Source: Hyphobacterium sp. CCMP332
GTDB lineage: Bacteria > Bacteroidota > Bacteroidia > Cytophagales > CCMP332
NCBI GenBank assembly: GCA_014323545.1
Contig: CP058647.1
Location: 3,261,830-3,325,829 of the forward strand
Length of the DNA stretch: 64,000 bases
Reading direction: 5' to 3'
The position numbers and the translations under genes are program-made. Under the pieces are notes generated by a model. It was not told where the DNA came from. It saw nothing but the letters and a program-made list of their open reading frames with translations, and made no database searches. Shown piece after piece: positions 1-8,511 of this stretch. The stretch's first letter is position 1, and each line of letters starts with the position of its first letter.

Positions 1-1004
1 TCAAAGACGGTATTTTTTATAATGGAATCCCCAACTACAGCATAAAAGTTCAACACAAAGATCCGGAAACTCAGGAATTGAGCGGTGTTCTGATATACGA
101 TCATTCTGAAGGCAAAGGCAATACTAAAGTCATTCTCGCTGACCGGGGGTATATGGAAACTTTAAACGATGGAAGCTACCTCAAGTTGACTCTTTTTGAT
201 GGGAATATGTACAACCAAAACAAACCCAAAATAAGAAGAAAAAACAACGAACAGTATTCCAAAATGGCTTTTGCAAAAAATGAAATCATGTTCCCGCTTC
301 AATCCTTTGACTTTCAAAGGACCGATGAAAACTTATTCAAACCGCACAGGGTGATGAACAATGTTGAAGAGTTAAACACCAAGGTAGATTCGTTCAGAGC
401 GGCCAAATCAAAACTTCAGGGGACTTTTATTAATAATATAAAATCGTTCTATTCTTATAATCTTAAGCACGAAAAGTTTTTAAAACGAAATATCAATACT
501 GAACCCTATGATAAAAATGGGGATTTCTACTTTTTTGATGAATCAGATGAAAACAACATATTAAGAACTGCCACCACACAAGCCAGAAATATAAAGAGTT
601 TCACCAATGCTTATTCAGAGCAAATGATCAACAGAGATAAGGAGATTGCTTCGCATGTGGTTGAGAAATATAAAAAATTCACTTTTGCCGTTGCTTGTCT
701 GGTGATGTTTCTCATTGGCGCTCCGCTGGGAGCCATAATTAAAAAAGGAGGATTGGGTGTGCCCGTGTTGGTTGCGATAATGTTTTTTGTGTTTTATCAT
801 GTTATGAGTATCACCGGTGAAAAGCTGGCCAAAGAGAGTTTGGTAAGTATTCCACAGGCCATGTGGACCTCTAATATTGTCCTTTTTATTATTGGATTAT
901 TCTTTTTGTATAAGGCGCGAAGAGACTCTGCCTTATTCGACGGAGATTATTACCGTGTAATATTTGACAAGGTCTCAAATTTGTTCAAAGGAATTAAGTC
1001 TTAA
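1..1004 (+). CDS. LptF/LptG-family LPS export permease (C-terminal part, 5' truncated by window edge)
   Basis: The reading frame is open from the first complete codon at position 3, so the start lies outside the window; about 333 residues are visible. The YjgP/YjgQ (LptF/LptG) family forms the inner-membrane part of the Lpt ABC exporter that drives LPS to the outer membrane. The visible N-terminal part has the periplasmic beta-jellyroll pattern of the family (FYNGIPNYSIKV, LIYDHSEGKG). The last third holds about three hydrophobic segments, including VLVAIMFFVFYHVMSI and NIVLFIIGLFFLYK, as expected for the C-terminal membrane bundle. LptF cannot be told from LptG here. It is followed 82 bases later by rpsO, which has its own promoter. 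Confidence 0.85.
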   Translation, partial: KDGIFYNGIPNYSIKVQHKDPETQELSGVLIYDHSEGKGNTKVILADRGYMETLNDGSYLKLTLFDGNMYNQNKPKIRRKNNEQYSKMAFAKNEIMFPLQSFDFQRTDENLFKPHRVMNNVEELNTKVDSFRAAKSKLQGTFINNIKSFYSYNLKHEKFLKRNINTEPYDKNGDFYFFDESDENNILRTATTQARNIKSFTNAYSEQMINRDKEIASHVVEKYKKFTFAVACLVMFLIGAPLGAIIKKGGLGVPVLVAIMFFVFYHVMSITGEKLAKESLVSIPQAMWTSNIVLFIIGLFFLYKARRDSALFDGDYYRVIFDKVSNLFKGIKS

Positions 1005-1007
1005 ACT

Positions 1008-1037
1008 TTTGATTAATAGTAGAATTGGTTAATTTTG
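1008..1037 (+). promoter_or_regulatory. Bacteroidota-type promoter for rpsO
   Basis: TTTG at 1008-1011, an 18-base spacer and TAATTTTG at 1030-1037 match the Bacteroidota housekeeping consensus TTTG-N19-TAnnTTTG. Transcription would begin near 1044, leaving a leader of about 40 bases before the rpsO ATG. The -33 box lies just after the stop of the permease gene. Confidence 0.75.
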
Positions 1038-1086
1038 CGAGCTATTTCACAGAATAAGATAAAAAAAGAAGAATAAAGATTAGAAG

Positions 1087-1356
1087 ATGTCGATTACAAA
1101 AGAAGAAAAAGCAAAAGTATTTGCAGAATTTGGTTCTAGCAAAACAGACACAGGTTCAGCTGAAGGCCAAATAGCTCTATTTACAACAAGAATAAAGAAC
1201 CTGACTGATCACCTTAAGACCAATAAAAAAGACTATTCCTCAAGAAGAGGTTTACTACAACTCGTTGGTAAGCGTAAGAAAATGCTTAAATACTTACAGC
1301 ACACGGATATAGAAAGATACCGTGCCATAATTTCCAAATTGGATCTTAGAAAGTAA
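1087..1356 (+). CDS. rpsO: 30S ribosomal protein S15
   Basis: S15 is a primary 16S rRNA-binding protein of the small-subunit platform. The 89-residue length is exactly that of the family. Typical features are visible: the N-terminal KEEKAKVFAEFG, the TGSAEGQIALFTTRI helix, the HLKTNKKDYSSRRGL region that contacts the three-way junction, and the LVGKRKKMLKYLQ segment. The ATG at 1087 gives the canonical N-terminus. rpsO lies upstream of pnp, the classical order. It is separated from pnp by a hairpin with a T-tract, so readthrough or processing there probably sets pnp expression. Confidence 0.97.
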   Translation: MSITKEEKAKVFAEFGSSKTDTGSAEGQIALFTTRIKNLTDHLKTNKKDYSSRRGLLQLVGKRKKMLKYLQHTDIERYRAIISKLDLRK

Positions 1357-1365
1357 TTTTAATAA

Positions 1366-1398
1366 GATAAGGGGACGAGATGTTCCCTTATTCTTTTT
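1366..1398 (+). terminator. rpsO-pnp intercistronic hairpin with T-tract
   Basis: Bases 1366-1376 pair with 1382-1392 (about 11 pairs, with G-T at two positions) around a 5-base loop, followed by TTC and five T. It resembles an intrinsic terminator. Because no clear second promoter precedes pnp, it probably acts as a partial terminator or processing point. That last statement is inference. Confidence 0.7.
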
Positions 1399-1427
1399 CA
1401 CACCATTTACATTTAACCTCAAAATAA

Positions 1428-3566
1428 ATGAAACCCCAATTTCATAAGAAGATCATTAGCTCTACAAATGGTAGAGAAATTATATTAGAAACAGGAAGAT
1501 TTGCCCGACAGGCAGATGCGGCAGTAACAGTTCAAATGGGCAATGCCATTATTTTAGCTACCGTAGTAAGTTCAAAAGAAGCTAAAGAAGGTGTAGATTT
1601 TCTTCCACTTTCTGTTGATTACCAGGAAAAATTTGCTTCATCTGGAAAAATTCCCGGTGGATTTCTAAAAAGAGAAGGAAGACTTTCTGACCACGAAGTG
1701 CTGATATGCAGACTCGTAGACAGAGCTTTGCGACCTCTTTTCCCCGATGATTATCACGCGGACACTCAGGTAAATATACAAATGATATCTGCCGATGATA
1801 ATGTAGCACCGGATGCCCTTGCAGCTCTTGCTGCTTCCACGGCTTTATCCATTTCAGATATTCCGTTCAACGGACCTATTTCTGAAACCAGAGTGGTTCG
1901 GGTTGATGGCAAATTCAAATGTAATCCTTCACCGGCTGAAATAATCGAAAGCGATATTGACATTATGGTAGGCGCAACAGCTGATAATGTGTCAATGGTT
2001 GAAGGGGAGTTTGCAGAAGTCTCCGAAGAGGAAATGATCGAAGCCATCCAATTTGGACATGCCGAGATCAAATTACATTGCCAGGCTCAAAAAGAATTAG
2101 AAAAAGAGTTGGGCAAAACAGAGAAAAGAGAATACAGTCATGAAAACTCGGATGAGGAACTTCAGAAAATGATTCATGAAGCTACTTATCAAAAGGTTTA
2201 TGATATATGTAAAGAAGGTATAGCCGATAAAAACCTGAGAAAGGAAAAATTTAGTGCTGTAAAAGAAGAATTTGTCGCAAGCTTGCCTGAAGATCATGAA
2301 TACGATTCATTCCTTATTGGAAAATACTATCATGACGTAGAGAAGAAAGCAGCCAGAACAGCCTTATTGGATACTCATATCCGTTTGGATGGTAGAAAAA
2401 CAGATGAAATAAGACCTATATGGACTGAAATTAACTATCTGCCTTCTGCGCATGGTTCGGCTATTTTCACGAGAGGCGAAACGCAATCTTTAACGACAGT
2501 CACATTGGGAACAAAGCTTGATGAGCAATTGATTGATTCAGCAATGCGTAAAGGAACCAATAAGTTTATGCTTCACTACAATTTCCCTGGATTTTCTACT
2601 GGAGAGGTGAGGCCTAATCGAGGACCGGGAAGAAGAGAAATCGGTCATGGCAACCTGGCTTTGAGAGCATTGAAAAGAGTTATTCCCACAGATGAGAATA
2701 ATCCATATACAATTCGTGTAGTTTCAGATATTATGGAGTCCAACGGTTCGAGTTCAATGGCTACTGTTTGCGCAGGTTCATTGGCACTTATGGATGCGGG
2801 TATCAAAATATCTTCGCCTGTTTCCGGAATAGCTATGGGATTGATCACCGATGCTGAAACCGGAAAATATGCTGTTCTTTCTGATATCCTTGGTGATGAA
2901 GATCATCTTGGGGATATGGATTTTAAAGTAACCGGTACTACCAAAGGAATTACTGCTTGTCAAATGGATATCAAAATTGACGGATTATCCAATGAAATTT
3001 TGGTAAAAGCTCTAAAGCAAGCCAATGAAGGCAGACTTCATATTTTGAACGAAATGAACAAAACCATTTCTGCTCCTAATTCTGATCTTAAGCCTTTTGC
3101 TCCAAGATCAACGAACATGGTCATTGAAAAAGACATGATCGGTGCTGTGATAGGCCCGGGTGGAAAAGTGATCCAGGAAATACAAAATACAACCGGTGCA
3201 ACTGTTGTTATTGAAGAAATTGATAACAAAGGCCATGTAAATATTTTCTCTTCAGATGCAGTGGCCATGGAAGCGGCCATTAATTGGATTAAGGGAATTA
3301 TTGCTGTACCTGAAGTAGGAGAGACCTACGAAGGAACAGTGAAGTCCATTATGCCTTATGGAGCATTTATTGAATTCCTTCCCGGCAAACAGGGACTTTT
3401 ACATGTATCTGAGATAAAGTGGGAAAGGGTAGAGAAAGTAGAAGATGTCCTTGAAGAAGGAGAGGAGATCATGGTAAAATTACTGGATGTAGATAAAAGA
3501 ACAGGAAAATTCAAACTTTCCAGAAAAGTTCTCCTTCCAAAACCTGAAAAGACAGAAAGTGAATAA
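1428..3566 (+). CDS. pnp: Polyribonucleotide nucleotidyltransferase (PNPase)
   Basis: PNPase degrades RNA 3' to 5' by phosphorolysis and is a core RNA-decay enzyme. At 712 residues it has the full architecture: first RNase PH domain (about 10-150), helical linker (about 240-310), second RNase PH domain (about 310-545), KH domain (about 555-615; [12 protein letters not shown]) and S1 domain (about 625-695; [20 protein letters not shown]). The phosphorolytic site is intact: [16 protein letters not shown] with the downstream QMDIKIDG acidic residues. The ATG at 1428 gives the usual N-terminus. It follows rpsO and is closed by a strong terminator at 3603. Confidence 0.98.
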   Translation: MKPQFHKKIISSTNGREIILETGRFARQADAAVTVQMGNAIILATVVSSKEAKEGVDFLPLSVDYQEKFASSGKIPGGFLKREGRLSDHEVLICRLVDRALRPLFPDDYHADTQVNIQMISADDNVAPDALAALAASTALSISDIPFNGPISETRVVRVDGKFKCNPSPAEIIESDIDIMVGATADNVSMVEGEFAEVSEEEMIEAIQFGHAEIKLHCQAQKELEKELGKTEKREYSHENSDEELQKMIHEATYQKVYDICKEGIADKNLRKEKFSAVKEEFVASLPEDHEYDSFLIGKYYHDVEKKAARTALLDTHIRLDGRKTDEIRPIWTEINYLPSAHGSAIFTRGETQSLTTVTLGTKLDEQLIDSAMRKGTNKFMLHYNFPGFSTGEVRPNRGPGRREIGHGNLALRALKRVIPTDENNPYTIRVVSDIMESNGSSSMATVCAGSLALMDAGIKISSPVSGIAMGLITDAETGKYAVLSDILGDEDHLGDMDFKVTGTTKGITACQMDIKIDGLSNEILVKALKQANEGRLHILNEMNKTISAPNSDLKPFAPRSTNMVIEKDMIGAVIGPGGKVIQEIQNTTGATVVIEEIDNKGHVNIFSSDAVAMEAAINWIKGIIAVPEVGETYEGTVKSIMPYGAFIEFLPGKQGLLHVSEIKWERVEKVEDVLEEGEEIMVKLLDVDKRTGKFKLSRKVLLPKPEKTESE

Positions 3567-3602
3567 AACAAACATGTTTTTTTCTCATTAATATATCAGT
3601 TT

Positions 3603-3635
3603 AAAAAAGGTCTTTCTATAGACCTTTTTTATTTT
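3603..3635 (+). terminator. Intrinsic terminator after pnp
   Basis: An 11-bp perfect stem (3603-3613 with 3620-3630) around a 6-base loop, whose 3' arm ends in a T-run followed by AT5. The A-rich 5' arm means it could also work on the minus strand, although no minus-strand gene ends here. Confidence 0.85.
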
Positions 3636-3684
3636 TGAAATATTACATTTTTGCAATCTAAATTAAAGCCTAGAAATAATAATA

Positions 3685-4626
3685 ATGAGCGAAAATAAAA
3701 TCTACAATACCGTAATAATAGGATCGGGTCCTGCAGGATACACAGCAGCCATTTATGCAGCCAGAGCAGGTATGGAGCCGGTTTTATATCAGGGAGGTCA
3801 ACCTGGCGGGCAGCTTACCATTACCAATGATGTTGAAAATTATCCCGGCTATCCCGATGGCATCAACGGACCCATGATGATGATAGATTTTCAAAAACAA
3901 GCCGAGCGTTTTGGAAGTGATATACGCTATGGTATGGTGACATCCGTAGATTTAAACGCCAACCCGAAAAAATTGGTGGTAGATGAAGAACATGAAGTGC
4001 TGGCTCACACCGTAATTATTTCTACAGGTGCTTCGGCCAAATGGCTCGGTTTGGAGTCTGAGCAAAAGTTTAACTCCAAAGGCGTTTCTGCCTGTGCCGT
4101 TTGTGATGGTTTCTTTTTTAAAGGACAGGATGTAGCAGTTGTAGGGGGAGGCGATACTGCGGCCGAGGAAGCGACTTATCTATCAAAAATTTGCTCTAAG
4201 GTTTATCTAATTGTCCGAAGAGATGAAATGCGCGCTTCTAAAATCATGCAGGAACGGGTTTTTAATTCTAAGAACATCGAAGTACTCTGGAATCATGAAA
4301 CAGATGAAATTCTTGGCGATGAGGAAGTGCATTCAGTGCGTTTATTAAACAATAAAACAGGAGAAAAGAAAGTAATAGAAATTGGTGGATTTTTTGTAGC
4401 CATTGGCCATAAACCAAATACGGATATTTTTGAAGGCCAATTGGATATGGATGAAACTGGCTATTTGAAAGTAGTACCGGGAACCTCAAAAACAAAGATC
4501 CCGGGTGTATTTGTAAGTGGTGATGCCGCTGACAAAGTTTACAGACAGGCTGTAACTGCGGCAGGGACAGGATGTATGGCGGCCCTCGATGCAGAACGCT
4601 GGCTCACTGAAGAAGGAATTATTTAA
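3685..4626 (+). CDS. trxB: Thioredoxin-disulfide reductase
   Basis: This FAD enzyme passes electrons from NADPH to thioredoxin. The 313-residue protein has the low-molecular-weight TrxB layout: N-terminal FAD GxGxxA motif (IIGSGPAGYTAA), the redox CxxC in SACAVCDGFFF at about residue 133, the NADPH motif VVGGGDTAAEEA, and the C-terminal FAD motif GVFVSGDAADK. The CxxC separates it from CxxC-less bacilliredoxin reductases (YpdA/Bdr) and ferredoxin-NADP reductases. Its stop codon overlaps the bshB1 start by one base (TAATG), so thioredoxin and bacillithiol functions appear translationally coupled. Confidence 0.95.
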   Translation: MSENKIYNTVIIGSGPAGYTAAIYAARAGMEPVLYQGGQPGGQLTITNDVENYPGYPDGINGPMMMIDFQKQAERFGSDIRYGMVTSVDLNANPKKLVVDEEHEVLAHTVIISTGASAKWLGLESEQKFNSKGVSACAVCDGFFFKGQDVAVVGGGDTAAEEATYLSKICSKVYLIVRRDEMRASKIMQERVFNSKNIEVLWNHETDEILGDEEVHSVRLLNNKTGEKKVIEIGGFFVAIGHKPNTDIFEGQLDMDETGYLKVVPGTSKTKIPGVFVSGDAADKVYRQAVTAAGTGCMAALDAERWLTEEGII

Positions 4627-5345
4627 TGAAAGTAGATCTACTGGCTTTTGGTGCACATCCCGACGACATAGAAATGAGTTGTTCGGGTATCATTTTGTCT
4701 TTTACCGAAAATGGGAAAAAGGCGGCCATTGTAGATTTTACTAAAGGAGAAATGGGAACGAGGGGTACCCCTGAGCTCCGTTTAAAAGAAGCATCAAATG
4801 CGGCTAAAATTTTAGGATTAAGCGAAAGGCATAATCTGGAAATTGAGGATGTGTACTTTGAGGAATCACATGAAAATATAATAATGCTTGTAGAGCAAAT
4901 CAGAAGATTCCAACCTGAAATAATCCTTGCCAATGCCCCTGAAGATCGGCATCCGGATCATGGAAAAGCAGCAAGAATGGTTGAAAGGGCACATTTTTAT
5001 GCTGGATTGTTGAATTACGAAACATTTTGGGAAGGGAAAAAGCAGGAGAGGTGGAAGGCCAATAACCTATACCATTACCTACAGGACCGCGAACTTCAAC
5101 CAAGTATAATCGTGGATGTGTCTCCATATTGGGATAAAAGAATGGACTCGATTAAAGCCTATCGCAGTCAGTTTTACGATCCGAATAGCGAAGAGAAACA
5201 CGAAACATATCTTTCAAGTCAAAAATTCTGGAAGTTTTTTGAAGCAAGGGCCAGAAATCTAGGCCATCAAATAGGCGTTGAATTTGGAGAAGGCCTGATT
5301 CAAAAAAGAGCCATCGGTATCTCAGATATTTCGCATCTGATTTAA
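4626..5345 (+). CDS. bshB1: Bacillithiol biosynthesis deacetylase BshB1
   Basis: BshB removes the acetyl group from GlcNAc-malate, the second step of bacillithiol synthesis. The 239-residue protein is a LmbE/PIG-L-type zinc deacetylase. The metal motif AFGAHPDDIE is at the N-terminus and the third ligand region is in APEDRHPDHGKAA (about residue 105). TKGEMGTRGTPELRLKEA is characteristic of the BshB1 group rather than mycothiol MshB. The start overlaps the trxB stop by one base. The 3' end overlaps the convergent glycosyltransferase gene by 24 bases. BshA and BshC are not in the window. Confidence 0.92.
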   Translation: MKVDLLAFGAHPDDIEMSCSGIILSFTENGKKAAIVDFTKGEMGTRGTPELRLKEASNAAKILGLSERHNLEIEDVYFEESHENIIMLVEQIRRFQPEIILANAPEDRHPDHGKAARMVERAHFYAGLLNYETFWEGKKQERWKANNLYHYLQDRELQPSIIVDVSPYWDKRMDSIKAYRSQFYDPNSEEKHETYLSSQKFWKFFEARARNLGHQIGVEFGEGLIQKRAIGISDISHLI

Positions 5346-6548
5346 CAAAATTCCCTTTCTATCAATTTTGCGAAATTCAGAAAGCAATTCAGACACATTT
5401 GATATTTCATTTTTACAAAATCCTGTGTTGATTAACAAGCGATTTGCACAACCCAAAGCATTTGAATTGGGATAACAATGATCTCTTGCAAAGTGAATCA
5501 ATTTTAGGATGGTAAAGGCATCCAGCCATTGAAATATCCTTTTGTTAAAGTTTTTTTGAGATGAGCTGTTTTCTTTAGCTTCATTTATCTGCCATAGAAA
5601 TTCTGTCAATTCAATATATGATTTAAAAACTTTAGGTAAAGCACTATAAGAAAGCTCTAAATATTTTGGAGTATTTCGGCATTTATACCACTCATCTATC
5701 TGTGACACTACTTTTTTTAAATCGACAAATATTTCAAAATCATAAAAATTGAGATATTTCTCAGAATTTTTCTCAAACTCTATCATGGCTTTTCCTGTCC
5801 CAAATGGCACGCGCTCTGATTTTCTGGCCGATGGATAAACGGTACAACTATTAATTTCACCAAAATGGCCTCTGGGAATTATTTTATGAATAAAATAGAA
5901 ATCTTCTCCTGCTTTTCTCCGATTCATTCCACCTTCCATGGCATATTCCAGGGCACGAACAGCCATGCTGGACCCAACCGTATGATAGGCAAATGGATAT
6001 CCTGCAAATCGAAGTGCATTGACATAATATCTGAGAAATAATTCGTAATAGACAATGGCTTCGTTTTCCAATTGATGTTCAAAATATATGGATGCTCCCG
6101 GTGAGTCATAGTTTTGTTTAAAATGTGTGTGGATTTGCATAAGGTAATTGCTGCTAACAGTGCAATCTGCATCCAGACAAATGATAGGCAAACCAAAAGA
6201 CTGAATCGAATAAGCCCTGCGAAGCGCTTCATCCATACCTATTTTCCGGGCCAGGCCTACTCCTCCGTGTTTTTTATCCAAATCTCCCTGATAGCTATAA
6301 TAAATCCTGATACTATCATTGGAATTTTCCTTTGAAATCCGATCCAATTCCCGGATTGTATTTTTATTGATTTCCTTAGTTTCCTTACTGCTATCAATAC
6401 GGTCATTGACAATTACAAGAATTTCTACGCGAATATTTTCATTTTCACAGTTGAGCAGAGATTTTAGAGTATCGCCAAGATGCTTTTCAGAGAAAGCGGG
6501 AATTACAACAATAAAATCAAGATCGGGGTGAGGATCCTGTTTTATCAA
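5322..6548 (-). CDS. Family 2-type glycosyltransferase
   Basis: A 408-residue GT-A fold enzyme with no signal peptide and no obvious membrane anchor. Family signs are the N-terminal strand FIVVIPAFSEKHLGDTL, the nucleotide-sugar/metal motif LDADCTVSSNYL (DxD) at about residue 125, and a downstream GEDFYFIHKI where an ED pair is expected. The region after about residue 260 has no motif I recognise. The acceptor is unknown; LPS, exopolysaccharide or a glycolipid are possible. It lies 38 bases downstream of pdxH on the same strand and is probably cotranscribed. Its end overlaps bshB1. Confidence 0.75.
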   Translation of the reverse strand: MIKQDPHPDLDFIVVIPAFSEKHLGDTLKSLLNCENENIRVEILVIVNDRIDSSKETKEINKNTIRELDRISKENSNDSIRIYYSYQGDLDKKHGGVGLARKIGMDEALRRAYSIQSFGLPIICLDADCTVSSNYLMQIHTHFKQNYDSPGASIYFEHQLENEAIVYYELFLRYYVNALRFAGYPFAYHTVGSSMAVRALEYAMEGGMNRRKAGEDFYFIHKIIPRGHFGEINSCTVYPSARKSERVPFGTGKAMIEFEKNSEKYLNFYDFEIFVDLKKVVSQIDEWYKCRNTPKYLELSYSALPKVFKSYIELTEFLWQINEAKENSSSQKNFNKRIFQWLDAFTILKLIHFARDHCYPNSNALGCANRLLINTGFCKNEISNVSELLSEFRKIDRKGILLNQMRNI

Positions 6549-6586
6549 TTGACTTCTTAATGTAGCCCTTTTGAGGTATTTTTCTA

Positions 6587-7237
6587 TTAGGGTGAGAGCC
6601 TTTGAATCTTCCAGTTTTCTAATTCTTTTTTAAATTCAATTCTATCGTGCAATCGATTTGATCGTCCTTGCCAAAATTCAATTCGCTCGGGAATAATTTT
6701 ATAGCCTCCCCAAAAATCAGGTAAAGGCACTTTTCCTTTGTTGAATTTGGATTTCATTTGAGCGAGTTTTTCTTCTAAAATGCTTCTGGAGCTTATGACT
6801 TCGCTCTGATTTGAAACCCATGCCCCCAACTGACTTCCAAAAGGTCTGCTTAAGAAATATTTTAAGGATTGAGCGGTGCTGACTTTTTCAACTTTACCTT
6901 CAATGCTCACCTGGCGTTCGAGTTCATACCACGGAAAAAGCACAGATACATTAGGATTATTTTCGATGTGTTTCGCCTTTCGACTGGTATAATTGGTGTA
7001 GAATACAAAACCGTCTTTATCAATAGCTTTTAGTAATACGGTTCTTTGAGTTGCTCTGCTATTTTGATCAATGGTAGAAAGGACCATTGCATTTGGCTCC
7101 AATATGTCTGAATTACCGGCTTCATCAAACCATTTTCTGAATTGCATAATTGGATCAGTGAGTACCGAATCAACATCCAATTGCGAAGCAGTATATTCTC
7201 TTCTTAAATCTGCGATTTCCTTTGAGGGCTTTGTCAT
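6587..7237 (-). CDS. pdxH: Pyridoxamine 5'-phosphate oxidase
   Basis: PdxH uses FMN and oxygen to oxidise pyridoxamine or pyridoxine phosphate to pyridoxal phosphate, in both the salvage and final synthetic steps. At 216 residues it is full length. FMN/PLP-binding elements are recognisable: RTVLLKAIDKDGFVFYTNY, SRKAKHIENNP, the SRPFGSQLGAWVSNQS segment and the C-terminal FWQGRSNRLHDR motif that contacts substrate and FMN. A good promoter lies upstream on the minus strand (7284-7315). The downstream glycosyltransferase follows after 38 bases. Confidence 0.95.
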   Translation of the reverse strand: MTKPSKEIADLRREYTASQLDVDSVLTDPIMQFRKWFDEAGNSDILEPNAMVLSTIDQNSRATQRTVLLKAIDKDGFVFYTNYTSRKAKHIENNPNVSVLFPWYELERQVSIEGKVEKVSTAQSLKYFLSRPFGSQLGAWVSNQSEVISSRSILEEKLAQMKSKFNKGKVPLPDFWGGYKIIPERIEFWQGRSNRLHDRIEFKKELENWKIQRLSP

Positions 7238-7283
7238 ATCAATAAAAAACCGAAATACGCTTTTTGGTTTTTATTTTTGCTAT

Positions 7284-7315
7284 CAAATATATTTTTTGGT
7301 ATTTACCTCGGCAAA
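7284..7315 (-). promoter_or_regulatory. Bacteroidota-type promoter for pdxH
   Basis: On the minus strand TTTG (7315-7312), a 20-base spacer and TATATTTG (7291-7284) match the Bacteroidota consensus. Transcription would start near 7277, about 40 bases before the pdxH ATG. The divergent miaE-like gene has a possible -7 box TATTTTTG at 7272-7279 on the plus strand, so the two promoters would overlap in this short region. Confidence 0.65.
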
Positions 7316-7318
7316 ATA

Positions 7319-7903
7319 ATGAAACTAAGTATAGAATTAAGCGGTGTCAGTAAAAAAGAATGGGTAGAAGCGGTATTATCTGATTTCAATTCATTTCTTC
7401 AGGATCATGCGGATTGCGAAAGGAAGGCCTCAGCAATGGCGATGAGTTTGGTGGCAAAATATCCCGATCGAATAGAAATCATTCCCGAGTTGATAGAAAC
7501 CGCCGTTGAAGAACTCGAGCATTTTCAGGAGGTTTATAAGATTATGGAGTCGAGAAATATTTCTTTGGTGCATGAGATACCGAAAGACCCCTATGTGTCT
7601 GAATTGCTAAAGCATTGTCATTCGGGTAGGAAAGAGCGATTTATTGACCGCTTATTGCTGGCTTCTGTAGTGGAATGCCGTGGGGCAGAACGATTTCGTT
7701 TGATTTATGAGAATATTGAAGACCACGAATTGAAAAAGTTTTATCATAATTTATGGGCCTCAGAGGCAAAACATGGCAATATTTTTGTTAAAATGGCTTT
7801 GAATTATGAAGATGAAGACAAAGTTTATAAGCGTCTTGATGAATGGGATGCCTTAGAAAAGGAAATTTTAAATAACTTGCCAATAAGAGCAGCATTGCAT
7901 TAA
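7319..7903 (+). CDS. miaE: tRNA-(ms2io6A)-hydroxylase-like diiron protein (MiaE family)
   Basis: MiaE hydroxylates the isopentenyl group of ms2i6A at tRNA position 37. I place the start at the ATG at 7319 (MKLSIELSGVSKKEW, 194 residues); an upstream TTG at 7277 overlaps the promoter region. Carboxylate-bridged diiron ligands are visible in a ferritin-like helix bundle: E and ExxH in TAVEELEHFQEVY, E in SVVECRGAERF, and ExxH in ASEAKHGNIF. SGRKERFIDRLLLAS is typical of the MiaE group. It precedes yqgE by 2 bases and the two are probably cotranscribed. Whether the organism makes the ms2i6A substrate cannot be judged here. Confidence 0.85.
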   Translation: MKLSIELSGVSKKEWVEAVLSDFNSFLQDHADCERKASAMAMSLVAKYPDRIEIIPELIETAVEELEHFQEVYKIMESRNISLVHEIPKDPYVSELLKHCHSGRKERFIDRLLLASVVECRGAERFRLIYENIEDHELKKFYHNLWASEAKHGNIFVKMALNYEDEDKVYKRLDEWDALEKEILNNLPIRAALH

Positions 7904-7905
7904 AT

Positions 7906-8487
7906 ATGAACATTAATTTATATCCGGATTACAACATGCCCGAAGTTAAGAAAGGCAGTATTCTGATATCAGAACCATTTCTGAAAGATCCGAATTTTGA
8001 CCGGAGTGTTATACTTATTTGCGAGCACAATGAAAATGGGACTTTTGGCCTTGTGCTTAATAGACCAATAGAAGTAAAATTAGGGGAGGTATTGGAAGAC
8101 CTGGAAGGCAATGCCAAAGAACTTTTAATTGGTGGACCTGTTCAACAAAATACATTGCATTTCATTCATAAATTAGGAAATGAAATCATAGATTCAATTG
8201 AGCTGGCCAATGGTATTTATTGGGGCGGCGATTTTGAACAATTGAAAATCAAGATCATCAGCGATTCGATCGACCTTGATAAAATTAAATTTTTTATTGG
8301 TTATTCCGGTTGGGACGCCGGACAGCTGGATCGCGAAATTGAAGAGAAATCATGGTTTGTCGCAGACCTTGGTGATAATAGTATTTTTGAAGCCGATTCC
8401 ACCAATATGTGGAAACGGGTTTTGGAAATTATGGGAGGTGAGCTGAAATGGCTGGCAAATTCGCCTTCCGACCCCAGATTGAATTGA
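7906..8487 (+). CDS. YqgE/AlgH family protein
   Basis: A 193-residue protein of the UPF0301 (YqgE/AlgH) family, whose biochemical role is unsettled; in Pseudomonas AlgH is linked to regulation. Family signatures are visible: KKGSILISEPFLKDPNFDRSV, HNENGTFGLVLNRP, the LLIGGPVQQNTLHFIH segment and IGYSGWDAGQLDREI. The ATG at 7906 adds about ten residues before the conserved start; an ATG at 7936 (MPEVKKGS) is a possible alternative. It follows miaE by 2 bases and precedes the DUF349 gene by 24 bases. Confidence 0.92.
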   Translation: MNINLYPDYNMPEVKKGSILISEPFLKDPNFDRSVILICEHNENGTFGLVLNRPIEVKLGEVLEDLEGNAKELLIGGPVQQNTLHFIHKLGNEIIDSIELANGIYWGGDFEQLKIKIISDSIDLDKIKFFIGYSGWDAGQLDREIEEKSWFVADLGDNSIFEADSTNMWKRVLEIMGGELKWLANSPSDPRLN

Positions 8488-8511
8488 GCATTGAACCTAA
8501 ATGATTAGGAT

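Noticed and set aside
3661..3684. Consensus promoter for trxB
   Set aside because: The nearest motif, TACATTTTTG, has two extra bases relative to TAnnTTTG and no -33 TTTG at proper spacing, so I do not list it as a feature.
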